A stretch of DNA of 64,000 nucleotides, from positions 61,828 through 125,827 of the forward strand of contig CAZWYI010000001.1 in the NCBI GenBank assembly GCA_964638155.1, read 5' to 3'. The notes beneath the pieces are model-generated. The model worked only from the letters and a program-made list of their open reading frames with translations. It had not been told where the DNA came from and ran no database searches. Both the position numbers and the translations under genes were made by a program. Below are positions 53,674 to 60,705 of this stretch, in pieces. The DNA comes from CAYZTD01 sp964638155 (lineage in GTDB: Archaea > Thermoplasmatota > E2 > DHVEG-1). The first letter of the stretch is position 1. Every line of letters begins with the position of its first letter.

Positions 53674-53726
53674 GCTTCAACATTTATCATGCCGGTATTT
53701 TCGTGTTCAAATCCCTTCCCCCTGCA
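53674..53726 (+). repeat. tRNA-3'-end-like repeat, copy 8
   Basis: It reads CTTCAACATTTATCATGCCGG, then TATTTTCGTGTTCAAATCCC and TTCCCCCTGCA, then TCTTTTT. It matches copy 4 through CCGGTATTTT and copy 2 in the core. The first ten bases differ from the AGGGGAAACAAC start of copies 2 and 4. It is the right flank of the 53168-53665 gene. Confidence 0.75.
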
Positions 53727-53915
53727 TCTTTTTATTAGTTAAAAAAACCATTGCGGACAAAGTTATTTTTCTAAAAACACTCTAGTATTTCATAATTTTT
53801 CCTTGTTTATCGCTAATTTTTCTATTTTTTTCCAATTAAACCAACCTCAATTATTAAAAACATAATTAGAGTGAAAATCTTGTAATAAACTCATAACACA
53901 GGAGAAAAGAAAATT

Positions 53916-55544
53916 ATGTTTTCTGGTCAAACACCTATCATTATATTAAAAGAAGGAACCACTAGAGAGAAAGGAAAGGGAGCTAGGTCAAATAATATAA
54001 TGGCTGCAGTTGCAATATCTGATGCAATTAAATCAACACTTGGTCCTAAAGGAATGGACAAGATGCTTGTTGATTCCACGGGAGATGTAGTAATTACTAA
54101 CGATGGAGCAACTCTATTAAAAGAAATTGATGTAGAGCATCCTGCAGCAAAAATGATTATTGAAGTGGCTAATTCACAAGATCAAGAATGTGGCGATGGA
54201 ACTACAACTGCTGTAATTTTTACTGGTGAATTATTAAAAGCAGCTTCAGATTTATTGGATCAAAACATCCATCCAACTACTATCACAAGTGGATATAAAT
54301 TAGCTTCTGAAAAAGCAATTGAGATTTTAAATAGTATATCTGTGCCAATTAAATCAAATGATAAAAAAATGCTTAAAAATATAGCTATGACATCTATGGC
54401 AAGTAAGGGTTCAAGTGTGTCTAAAGAGATACTTGCAGATATTGTAGTTGATGCAGTTAGTACTATTTCTGAAAAAAGCAATGGGAAAAATATTGCAGAT
54501 CTTGATAATATTCAAATACAAAAACAACACGGCGGAAGTATTGATGATACAAAAATTATCAAAGGTATCATCCTTGATAAAGAAAGAGTCCATGAAGGAA
54601 TGCCAACATCTGTAAAAAATGCAAAAATTGCACTTGTAAATGCCGCTTTTGAAATCAAAAAAACTGAAGTTGATGCTAGAATTCAGATAAACGATCCTTC
54701 TCAACTACAGGCTTTTTTAGACGAAGAAGAAAATATGATCAAAAAAATGGTTTCAATAATTAAGAAAAGCGGTGCAAATGTTCTGATTTCTGAGAAAGGA
54801 ATTGATGATATAGCACAGTATTTTCTTGCAAAAGAAAAAATATTTGCTATTAGAAGCGCTAAAGATAGTGATATGGAAAAACTTAGTAAGGCAACTGGTG
54901 CAAAGATTGTAGCTAATCTTGACGATTTAATCAGTAGTGATCTAGGATATGCAGGAGTAGTTGAAGAAAAAAAATACGGTGAGGATAAACTTACTTTTAT
55001 TAAGGAATGTAAAAACCCAAAGGCAATATCTATACTTCTCAGAGGTGGTACAGAACACGTTGTAGATGAATTAGAAAGAGCCTTGCATGATGCTTTATCA
55101 GTTGTTAAATCAGCTGTTGAAGAAGGAAAAATGACTGCAGGAGGAGGTGCTACTGCTACAGCTATTTCTATGGGTCTTCGTGATTACGCTCCAAGTGTCG
55201 GTGGGCGTGAACAGATGGCAATTGAAGCATTTGCAAGAGCGGTAGAAATTGTTCCAAAGACTCTTTCTGGAAATGCAGGTCTTGACCCAGTTGATATGAT
55301 GCTAAAAATAAGAAACGCTCACAAGAAAGGAAACAAATACGCTGGAATAAACGTGTTCAAAGGAAAAATTGAAGATATGTTAAAAAACAATATTGTTGAA
55401 CCCTACAAAGTAGGTTTACAAGAAATACTTGCTGCAACTGAAGCGTCTACTATGATACTTAGAATAGATGATGTAATTGCATCTAAAGGCGGAAGAGGCA
55501 CTGGAGGGTATAACGAACCATATCCTGGAATGGATGAGGTGTAA
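53916..55544 (+). CDS. thsA: Thermosome subunit (group II chaperonin)
   Basis: This subunit forms the double-ring ATP-dependent protein-folding chamber. The 542-residue protein has the expected motifs: TLGPKGMDKMLVDSTGDVVITNDGATLLKEI, DGTTTAVIFTGELL and, in the equatorial return, GGGATATAISMGLRDY and NAGLDPVDMMLKIRNAHKKG. The C-terminus ends GGYNEPYPGMDEV. Only one subunit gene is in the window, so the ring may be homo-oligomeric or use a partner elsewhere. A ~190-base A/T-rich promoter region precedes it. Confidence 0.95.
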   Translation: MFSGQTPIIILKEGTTREKGKGARSNNIMAAVAISDAIKSTLGPKGMDKMLVDSTGDVVITNDGATLLKEIDVEHPAAKMIIEVANSQDQECGDGTTTAVIFTGELLKAASDLLDQNIHPTTITSGYKLASEKAIEILNSISVPIKSNDKKMLKNIAMTSMASKGSSVSKEILADIVVDAVSTISEKSNGKNIADLDNIQIQKQHGGSIDDTKIIKGIILDKERVHEGMPTSVKNAKIALVNAAFEIKKTEVDARIQINDPSQLQAFLDEEENMIKKMVSIIKKSGANVLISEKGIDDIAQYFLAKEKIFAIRSAKDSDMEKLSKATGAKIVANLDDLISSDLGYAGVVEEKKYGEDKLTFIKECKNPKAISILLRGGTEHVVDELERALHDALSVVKSAVEEGKMTAGGGATATAISMGLRDYAPSVGGREQMAIEAFARAVEIVPKTLSGNAGLDPVDMMLKIRNAHKKGNKYAGINVFKGKIEDMLKNNIVEPYKVGLQEILAATEASTMILRIDDVIASKGGRGTGGYNEPYPGMDEV

Positions 55545-55564
55545 TTTAAACCTCATATTTTTTT
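55534..55564 (+). terminator. Terminator overlapping the thermosome stop codon
   Basis: ATGAGGT (codons for the last residues) pairs with ACCTCAT nine bases later, followed by a T-rich run. The hairpin straddles the stop codon TAA. It is a likely transcription end. Confidence 0.5.
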
Positions 55565-55589
55565 AAATGATTAAAGCATATCTTTTTTT

Positions 55590-56045
55590 GTGAAAATTGA
55601 TAATATCAACAAAAAAATATTATTTCTACTTCAAAAAGATGCACGTATAACATACAAAGAAATTGCATCTGAACTAAACCGATCAGAGACAACTATTAGA
55701 GATAGAATAAAAGCCTTGGAGAGAGTAGGAATAATACAGGGGTATACTGCTTTAATAGATAAAACAGCTTTAGGGCTAAATTTTTTTGCAATTATTCTTG
55801 GAAATCCAAAATCAACCACAGAACTAGATAAAATAACTGAAAGAATAAAAAAAGTAAAAAATGTTCTAAGAGTATATCAAATATCCGGGGATAAACGACT
55901 GGCAATTTTTATGGTTGCAACGTCCTACAAAGAGTTAAAAGAAACTATAAAAAACAATTTAATACCTATTGGATTAAAAGATGAAGAGATAATAACTGTT
56001 CTAGAGGCAGATAGTGAGTTCATATCTCCTCTTGAAATACCATGA
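55590..56045 (+). CDS. Lrp/AsnC family transcriptional regulator
   Basis: The 151-residue protein has an N-terminal HTH (MKIDNINKKILFLLQKDARITYKEIASELNRSETTIRDRIKALERVGIIQGYTA) and a C-terminal RAM ligand-binding domain. This is a standard Lrp layout. The start is GTG. It is in the same direction as, but separated by a terminator-like hairpin from, the thermosome gene. Its targets are unknown. Confidence 0.9.
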   Translation: MKIDNINKKILFLLQKDARITYKEIASELNRSETTIRDRIKALERVGIIQGYTALIDKTALGLNFFAIILGNPKSTTELDKITERIKKVKNVLRVYQISGDKRLAIFMVATSYKELKETIKNNLIPIGLKDEEIITVLEADSEFISPLEIP

Positions 56046-56207
56046 AAATTTTTATAGATAGAAAAAGAAAATTTTTTGATTTTTGCTAAATTTTTCCTTG
56101 GATAGATATAATAATTGATTCAATTTCCCTGGAATCACATGGCATATTTTATGAATACGTTTTTAAGATTATAGCATGGAAAAATAGAGGATAAGAGGTG
56201 AAAAAGG

Positions 56208-56249
56208 GTGACTCCAAAGAAAAAGAAACAAAAAAAAGAAAAGAAATAA
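56208..56249 (+). CDS. Tiny basic protein (13 aa), M-x-P-K-K-K family
   Basis: GTG preceded by AGAGGTGAAAAAGG opens a 13-codon frame translating as MTPKKKKQKKEKK, then TAA. It is too short to be certain from sequence alone. Support comes from its similarity to the starts of the proteins at 52932 and 57796 and from the hairpins just after it. Confidence 0.4.
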   Translation: MTPKKKKQKKEKK

Positions 56250-56271
56250 TCAAAGATTAGATTTTAGTAAA

Positions 56272-56302
56272 ATAAACACAAAAATATTTGGTTTGTGTTT
56301 AT
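56272..56302 (+). terminator. Hairpin downstream of tiny basic protein
   Basis: A perfect 11-base-pair stem (ATAAACACAAA / TTTGTGTTTAT) around a nine-base loop starts 23 bases after the 13-codon frame. It is followed by A/T-rich sequence without a strong T-run, so it might be an RNA structural element. Confidence 0.4.
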
Positions 56303-56311
56303 CTTAAATAT

Positions 56312-56348
56312 GGAGGGCGGACTTCTTTAAGTTCTTCTTTCCGCTCTC
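56312..56348 (+). terminator. Second hairpin, GC-rich, before the CxxCxxCC protein gene
   Basis: GAGGGCGGA pairs with TCCGCTCTC (one G-U pair) around an 18-base C/T-rich loop, with T-rich sequence after it. Together with the preceding hairpin it makes a two-stem structure in a ~150-base gene-free gap. Confidence 0.45.
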
Positions 56349-56397
56349 AATTTTAGAGAATTTTTAGGGTTTTCTTATTTAATGAGGCTATAAAAAA

Positions 56398-56811
56398 TTG
56401 GTTTTAGATATCAAAGAAAAACTAAAAGAAATATATTCAAAAATCCCCTCCTTTAATTGTATTAATTGTAATGAATGCTGTGGACCAATTATATGGTTTG
56501 AGCCTGAAAATTTGTTGATTAAAGACTATTTGGAAAAAAATAACATAGATAGAATTGTTTGGACTAAAGAAGAATTTGAAAATAACAATATGAAATGCCC
56601 TTATCTAAAAGATAATAGATGTAGTATCTATCCGGTTAGGCCTCTTGTATGTAGATTACAAAGTGTTGTATCAGATTTGAAATGCAAGCAAAACATTAAT
56701 CAAAAAAATATGTCAGATAAAGACCTTAAATTAATTTTACAAGAATTTAAAAAAATAATAATAGAGTCTAATGGTATTGATGTTTTTTATTGTACTAAAA
56801 AATTATCTTAA
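56398..56811 (+). CDS. CxxCxxCC zinc/iron-binding protein (YkgJ family)
   Basis: The 137-residue protein carries CINCNECCG, then CPYL, CSIYPVRPLVCR, and CKQN. This is the C-x2-C-x2-C-C...C...C-x-hydrophobic-x-x-R-P-x-x-C pattern of the YkgJ (UPF0153) family, thought to bind zinc or an iron-sulfur cluster. TTG at 56398 is the start, with GAGGC upstream. It is followed after 12 bases by a small zinc-binding protein. The role is unknown. Confidence 0.85.
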   Translation: MVLDIKEKLKEIYSKIPSFNCINCNECCGPIIWFEPENLLIKDYLEKNNIDRIVWTKEEFENNNMKCPYLKDNRCSIYPVRPLVCRLQSVVSDLKCKQNINQKNMSDKDLKLILQEFKKIIIESNGIDVFYCTKKLS

Positions 56812-56823
56812 TAGGAAATAAAT

Positions 56824-57015
56824 ATGAAAATAAAACCAGGTAGGGACGAGTTTTGCATGCATTGTATGGAATGGAGAAGATATAACAATGAAGGAAGATG
56901 TGTTGTTTGTCATAATAAAATAGTTAAACTTGATACATCAAATCAAAAGGGCTACAATGAAGTTAAAACAGAAGATTATTTTTATGAATATGATGATGAT
57001 ATTGAAGAATATTAA
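56824..57015 (+). CDS. Small zinc-finger protein
   Basis: The 63-residue protein has two C-x2-C knuckles (CMHC and CVVC, 17 residues apart) and then an acidic, Tyr-rich C-terminus (YFYEYDDDIEEY). It should bind one zinc ion. It follows the CxxCxxCC gene by 12 bases, probably in one operon. No function is known. Confidence 0.7.
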   Translation: MKIKPGRDEFCMHCMEWRRYNNEGRCVVCHNKIVKLDTSNQKGYNEVKTEDYFYEYDDDIEEY

Positions 57016-57019
57016 CTAT

Positions 57020-57622
57020 TTATTTTGATTTTCTTAGGTTTCTAAAAGGCTTTAAGAAATCTTTTTTATACCATGGTTTTCCAAGTGATGGTAAAAATTC
57101 ACTTACATATCTTATATCCTCAATTGAGTAAAAGGATTTAGGATTATATTTTTTAACAGTATTTATCACATTTTGAATATTCTGCCTATTTACTATTGTG
57201 AAAATAAGTTTTACACTTCCTTTTGGCCCTTCTCCATCAACGACGGTTATGCCATATTTTTTATTCTTCAACCATTCAATTAATTTTGAGGCATCTTTTC
57301 TAGTTATAATTCTAACCGCTACAGTACCAATAGATAGTTTTTCTTCTATCAAAATCCCTACAAAATTTCCAATTGCAAAACCGCCGGCATAGAAAAGGTA
57401 GTAGTATACGTTAGAGAGATTTTGCATAATCTGGCTTATTGCCATAAGCCATATTAATATCTCAAAAAAACCAACCAGTGGAGCAAGATATTTTATTCCC
57501 TTTGAAACAAAAATAATTCTTATTGTACCTAAACTAACATCACATACTCTAGCAAAAAATATTAAAAGTGGTAATAAGACCCAGGCATAAATATCAATGT
57601 TGCTAAGATTCAATTCAAACAT
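57020..57622 (-). CDS. UPF0316 membrane protein (DUF5698 and DUF2179)
   Basis: The 200-residue protein has three N-terminal membrane helices with FFARVCDVSLGTIRIIFVSKGIK (DUF5698). A soluble C-terminal DUF2179 domain follows, including GTVAVRIITRKDASKLIEWLKNKKYGITVVDGEGPKGSVKLIFTIVNR. The family has no assigned function; DUF2179 may bind a small ligand. It is convergent with the zinc-finger gene. Confidence 0.85.
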   Translation of the reverse strand: MFELNLSNIDIYAWVLLPLLIFFARVCDVSLGTIRIIFVSKGIKYLAPLVGFFEILIWLMAISQIMQNLSNVYYYLFYAGGFAIGNFVGILIEEKLSIGTVAVRIITRKDASKLIEWLKNKKYGITVVDGEGPKGSVKLIFTIVNRQNIQNVINTVKKYNPKSFYSIEDIRYVSEFLPSLGKPWYKKDFLKPFRNLRKSK

Positions 57623-57795
57623 ATTTTGACCTTTATTAATTGTTATAATTTTTTCTCTGCTTAGAAATCTTTGTCTTATATAAGATTTAGTATAGGTTTT
57701 TGCGTTTTTTTCTATATTTTTCCCTGTTTTTTGCTGTAAAGTGTTTTAAACATATAATTCTGTCTTCCTAAAAAGGTTATATGGAGGTTTAAAAT

Positions 57796-57960
57796 ATGCC
57801 ACCTAAAAAGAAAAAGAAAGGTAATATAGATACGCCTTGTCCAGAAGAAATTTCTGAGGAAGAAAGACTTGAAGAAGTTGGAATATACGAGGATGATGAG
57901 TGTGAAGAAGATGAAGATGAAGAGGATTATGACGATGAATCTTGGAGAGATACTGGTTAG
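57796..57960 (+). CDS. Small charged protein (54 aa), KKKKK head and acidic body
   Basis: ATG preceded by TGGAGGTTT opens a 54-codon frame starting MPPKKKKKGN. It contains TPCPEEISEEERLEEVG and ends in a strongly acidic stretch with SWRDTG. The head matches the tiny proteins at 52932 and 56208. Two Cys residues are present. The pI profile (basic head, acidic tail) could suit ribosome or nucleic-acid contacts. That is speculation. Confidence 0.65.
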   Translation: MPPKKKKKGNIDTPCPEEISEEERLEEVGIYEDDECEEDEDEEDYDDESWRDTG

Positions 57961-57974
57961 TAATTAGATGAGAT

Positions 57975-58124
57975 ATGTTATTTGGTGTAAAATGTGCTTG
58001 TTGCGATAAAAAGTTTAGAAAAAATGAATTGATAGAGGTTAGTAAAGCAACTGGTGAAAAAATATTCTGCTGTAATAATTGTAAAAGATTTTTTAAAATA
58101 ATTTTAGAAAGGAAAAATTTATGA
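57975..58124 (+). CDS. Small zinc-ribbon protein (49 aa)
   Basis: The 49-residue frame starts MLFGVKCACCDKKFRKNEL and later has CCNNCKRFF, two C-x2-C knuckles as in zinc ribbons. It starts 15 bases after the charged protein gene, so the two are probably co-transcribed. It ends within the start of the next small frame (TGATG). No function is known. Confidence 0.55.
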   Translation: MLFGVKCACCDKKFRKNELIEVSKATGEKIFCCNNCKRFFKIILERKNL

Positions 58125-58290
58125 TGAAAAACACGACAACTTTGGAAAAAATAATTAATAAGGATATTTCAGTTTTTGTTAGATATGGTTTTAAGAAAAA
58201 GTAGATGAAATTCAAAGTTATCAAGAAATACTTACAAGTGTTGATAATTATTGTGTTGTAATAAGAACAAAATCAGATGATGTTTCAAAC
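58124..58290 (+). pseudogene. Possible frameshifted small gene
   Basis: A frame MKNTTTLEKIINKDISVF...GFKKK runs from 58124 and stops at 58202-58204, just after an A-run. The next reading frame then continues V-D-E-I-Q-S-Y-Q-E-I-L and further without a stop to 58410. One missing base in the A-run would join them. The later part probably overlaps the promoter of the next gene and may not be coding. Confidence is low. Confidence 0.3.
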
Positions 58291-58345
58291 GGCGATAGAA
58301 ATACTTTTTTCCATGGCATAATATTGATGCTATTAAATCTTGTTA

Positions 58346-58382
58346 CCTATTTAGATAACGTTTGTTACCCTTTCCGTAACAT
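58346..58382. promoter_or_regulatory. Operator-like dyad upstream of DUF4430 gene
   Basis: GATAACG is followed by TTTGTTAC, and then by an exact inverted repeat TGTTAC...GTAACA around CCTTTCC. The same GATAACG appears upstream of the ArsR-type regulator start at about 60115-60121. A shared motif in both promoters fits autoregulated control of this locus. This is inference. Confidence 0.4.
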
Positions 58383-58414
58383 TTTAAAAATATATCTTTT
58401 TAACCTGTAAAATA

Positions 58415-58846
58415 ATGAATAAAAAACAACTCAAAGATTTGACTTTGATACTAGTCCCACTTATTATAATATTAGGTGCAAGTATAACGCTAGTAAATAC
58501 TGGAATTATAACATTTGAAAAACCAATTAATACAGTTAATAAAATAACTGTAACTTTAACTATTGATAACGGAGTAGAAACAGTTTCTTATGAAGTAATA
58601 ACAGATAATGCTACAGCATATGATGTTTTAGAAAAAGCAGAAAAAGAAACAGATTTAACCTTTGAAGCAGAATATTTTGAGGAATACCAAAGCCATAAAA
58701 TAAACTCTATAAATGGAGCAGAAGGTAATACTACTTATTACTGGATTTTTTATTTAAATGGAGAAATGGCGCCAGTTGGTGCAGATCAACAATATGTTGA
58801 AGAGGGAGATATAATTACATTCATATTAGAAAAGTCTCCATATTAA
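58415..58846 (+). CDS. DUF4430 membrane-anchored protein, transcobalamin-like C-terminal domain
   Basis: The 143-residue protein has an N-terminal membrane anchor (about 8-30). A DUF4430 domain follows: VTLTIDNGVETVSYEVITDNATAYDVLEKAEKETDLTFEAEYFEEYQSHKINSINGAEGNTTYYWIFYLNGEMAPVGADQQYVEEGDIITFIL. DUF4430 is related to the transcobalamin C-terminal domain and often sits by cobalamin-uptake genes. The next gene encodes an ECF-like membrane protein, so a substrate-capture role is inferred. Confidence 0.8.
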   Translation: MNKKQLKDLTLILVPLIIILGASITLVNTGIITFEKPINTVNKITVTLTIDNGVETVSYEVITDNATAYDVLEKAEKETDLTFEAEYFEEYQSHKINSINGAEGNTTYYWIFYLNGEMAPVGADQQYVEEGDIITFILEKSPY

Positions 58847-58901
58847 AAGGAATAATTTAATAAACAAAAATAGAATTCGTAAAAAAAGAAGGGAAGATAA
58901 T

Positions 58902-59585
58902 ATGAAAGATATTATAAGGAATAATTTATCAAAGATATTTATTGCATTTTTATTGATAGCAATCGGCGTGATAGGAAGACTTACTCTATCAAATTTATTA
59001 CCAGAGTCACCATCATTATATCTAAATTTAAACGGATTAACTCAACCACTTTTCATGATGGACTTATTCTTTGTTGTTGCAATAGTTACAATTTTAAGCG
59101 CTCTATTTCTAAAAAGCTATTATGTTTTTATAGTACCTGTTTCAGTACTATTAATATCAGATTTAATACTTGGTAACAACTATATTTTCCTATTTACTTG
59201 GTCTGGAATTGTAATGGTTGGTTTGTTATTCTATTTCTTAAAATCAAAAAATAAATTTACAATTAAAAAAACGCCTTTACTATTGGGAACAGGTATTGGA
59301 AGTGTTTTATTATATGATATATGGACAAATTTCGGCTGCTTTCTAGGATGGTATCCTCATACAATAAACGGGCTTTCCATGTGTTTTACAGTGGCCCTAC
59401 CATTTATGATGTGGCATTTACTTTCCACAACACTAGCCTTTAGCTTAATTGTGCTACCAATATTATATATCAAAGAAAAAGAACTTTTAACAATTGATTA
59501 CTCGGTAAAACCAATAGAAAAACCAGTAACATTAAGTTTACTAGCAATTACAATGGTCTTATCAGTTGTTTTTGTTTTAGTATAA
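58902..59585 (+). CDS. DUF6580-type membrane protein (ECF-transporter S-component-like)
   Basis: The 227-residue protein has about six membrane helices. It contains the DUF6580-like segment DIWTNFGCFLGWYPHTINGLSMCFTVALPFMMWHLLSTTLAF. Such proteins resemble the substrate-binding S-components of energy-coupling-factor transporters. With the DUF4430 partner upstream, uptake of a cofactor such as cobalamin is plausible, not shown. No ATPase or T-component is adjacent; the module would have to be shared. Confidence 0.75.
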   Translation: MKDIIRNNLSKIFIAFLLIAIGVIGRLTLSNLLPESPSLYLNLNGLTQPLFMMDLFFVVAIVTILSALFLKSYYVFIVPVSVLLISDLILGNNYIFLFTWSGIVMVGLLFYFLKSKNKFTIKKTPLLLGTGIGSVLLYDIWTNFGCFLGWYPHTINGLSMCFTVALPFMMWHLLSTTLAFSLIVLPILYIKEKELLTIDYSVKPIEKPVTLSLLAITMVLSVVFVLV

Positions 59586-59589
59586 AATA

Positions 59590-60111
59590 CTATTTTTCTT
59601 TATTCTTTTTAATATGTACTTTTATCTTTTTCTTTTCAATTGGTACTAATTTTTTTAAATTTATTGTAACATCTTTTTTTGGTTTATATTTATCAATTGG
59701 AACCTTTGGTGTTTTACCACTTACTTCATAGATAAAATATCCTTTTTCACCGTCTATCGATGTAATATATTTATTTTTTCCAAGGTTTTTAATTTTAACG
59801 CCGGGGATCTGCTTTAAAGCATCAAAGAGAGTACTTTCTTTTTCAAGATCTATCTTTTGTTCCTCTACAAAATCTTCAAATGTTTTTTCTAAAGAGTTAA
59901 TGTTTGCAGTTAAAAGATGGACATTTCCGATAATTTTTCTAGTAATTAAACCTGCTTTTTCAAGTATTTTAATATGTCTAAAAACAACTGGTTTTGAAAG
60001 ATTCATTTCTCTTGCAAGTTCAGATAAATGAATTTCTTTACTTATTAGAATCTTAATTATTTCAAGTCTTGATTTGCAACTTAGGGCTTTAAACAAGTTA
60101 TTGTTATCCAT
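59590..60111 (-). CDS. ArsR-family transcriptional regulator
   Basis: The 173-residue protein has an N-terminal ArsR winged helix (LFKALSCKSRLEIIKILISKEIHLSELAREMNLSKPVVFRHIKILEKAGLI). A helical segment and a ~70-residue basic C-terminal part follow. It has no obvious metal-binding cysteines. It is convergent with the DUF6580 gene, and its own promoter holds the GATAACG motif found upstream of the DUF4430 gene. It is a good candidate regulator of that uptake locus. Confidence 0.8.
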   Translation of the reverse strand: MDNNNLFKALSCKSRLEIIKILISKEIHLSELAREMNLSKPVVFRHIKILEKAGLITRKIIGNVHLLTANINSLEKTFEDFVEEQKIDLEKESTLFDALKQIPGVKIKNLGKNKYITSIDGEKGYFIYEVSGKTPKVPIDKYKPKKDVTINLKKLVPIEKKKIKVHIKKNKEK

Positions 60112-60159
60112 TTTGATAACGAACTATATAAAGGCTTAATATTTTATATTTGCCCTCTC

Positions 60160-60648
60160 TCATAATATCTTTTCAAAAATATGTACATCAAGAAGTTTAC
60201 CAAATTTTATTCCAACTTCTTTTAATGTACCAATCTTTTCAAAACCATATTTTTCATGAAGTTTTATACTAATGTTATTACCTTCTGTAATCCTTGCAAG
60301 AACCACGTGGACTCCAGATTTTTTTCCTTTATTTAGTATTTCTTTTATTAGTTTATTTCCAATGCCTTTTCCTTGGAAATCTTCTAAAACATATAATGAA
60401 AGTTCAGTTGTATTAGAATATGCTTTCTTACTATCATATTTACTAAGTGCTGCCCAAGCAACTACTGTATTATTATATAAAGCGACAATAATAGGGTTTT
60501 TTAAAGAATGATTATTAAACCATTCTTTCATATCTTCAACTGTTTTTGTTTCAATATCAAAAGTAGCATTTGTTTTAAGGATTGCTTCATTGTAGATTTC
60601 TGTGATAAATTTAATATGTTCAGGTTTTGCACTTCTTAGTTTCAACAC
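60160..60648 (-). CDS. GNAT-family N-acetyltransferase (phosphinothricin-type)
   Basis: The 162-residue protein has the GNAT fold with the acetyl-CoA motif (VLEDFQGKGIGNKLIKEIL, with Q-G-K-G-I-G). Near the start it has KFITEIYNEAILKTNATFDIETKTVEDMKEWF, as in phosphinothricin-acetyltransferase relatives. The substrate could be an amino acid or an amine. The reaction is inferred from family only. It is in the same direction as the ArsR gene, 50 bases away. Confidence 0.85.
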   Translation of the reverse strand: MLKLRSAKPEHIKFITEIYNEAILKTNATFDIETKTVEDMKEWFNNHSLKNPIIVALYNNTVVAWAALSKYDSKKAYSNTTELSLYVLEDFQGKGIGNKLIKEILNKGKKSGVHVVLARITEGNNISIKLHEKYGFEKIGTLKEVGIKFGKLLDVHIFEKIL

Positions 60649-60705
60649 AAAACTGTAAAAACAACCTATATACTTATAATATACGGATTATTAACGTGAA
60701 AAAAT

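Noticed and set aside
58205..58410. Separate protein gene in the frame open to 58410
   Set aside because: No start with a ribosome-binding site is present and it runs into the promoter region of the DUF4430 gene. It is more likely the end of a broken small gene plus non-coding DNA.
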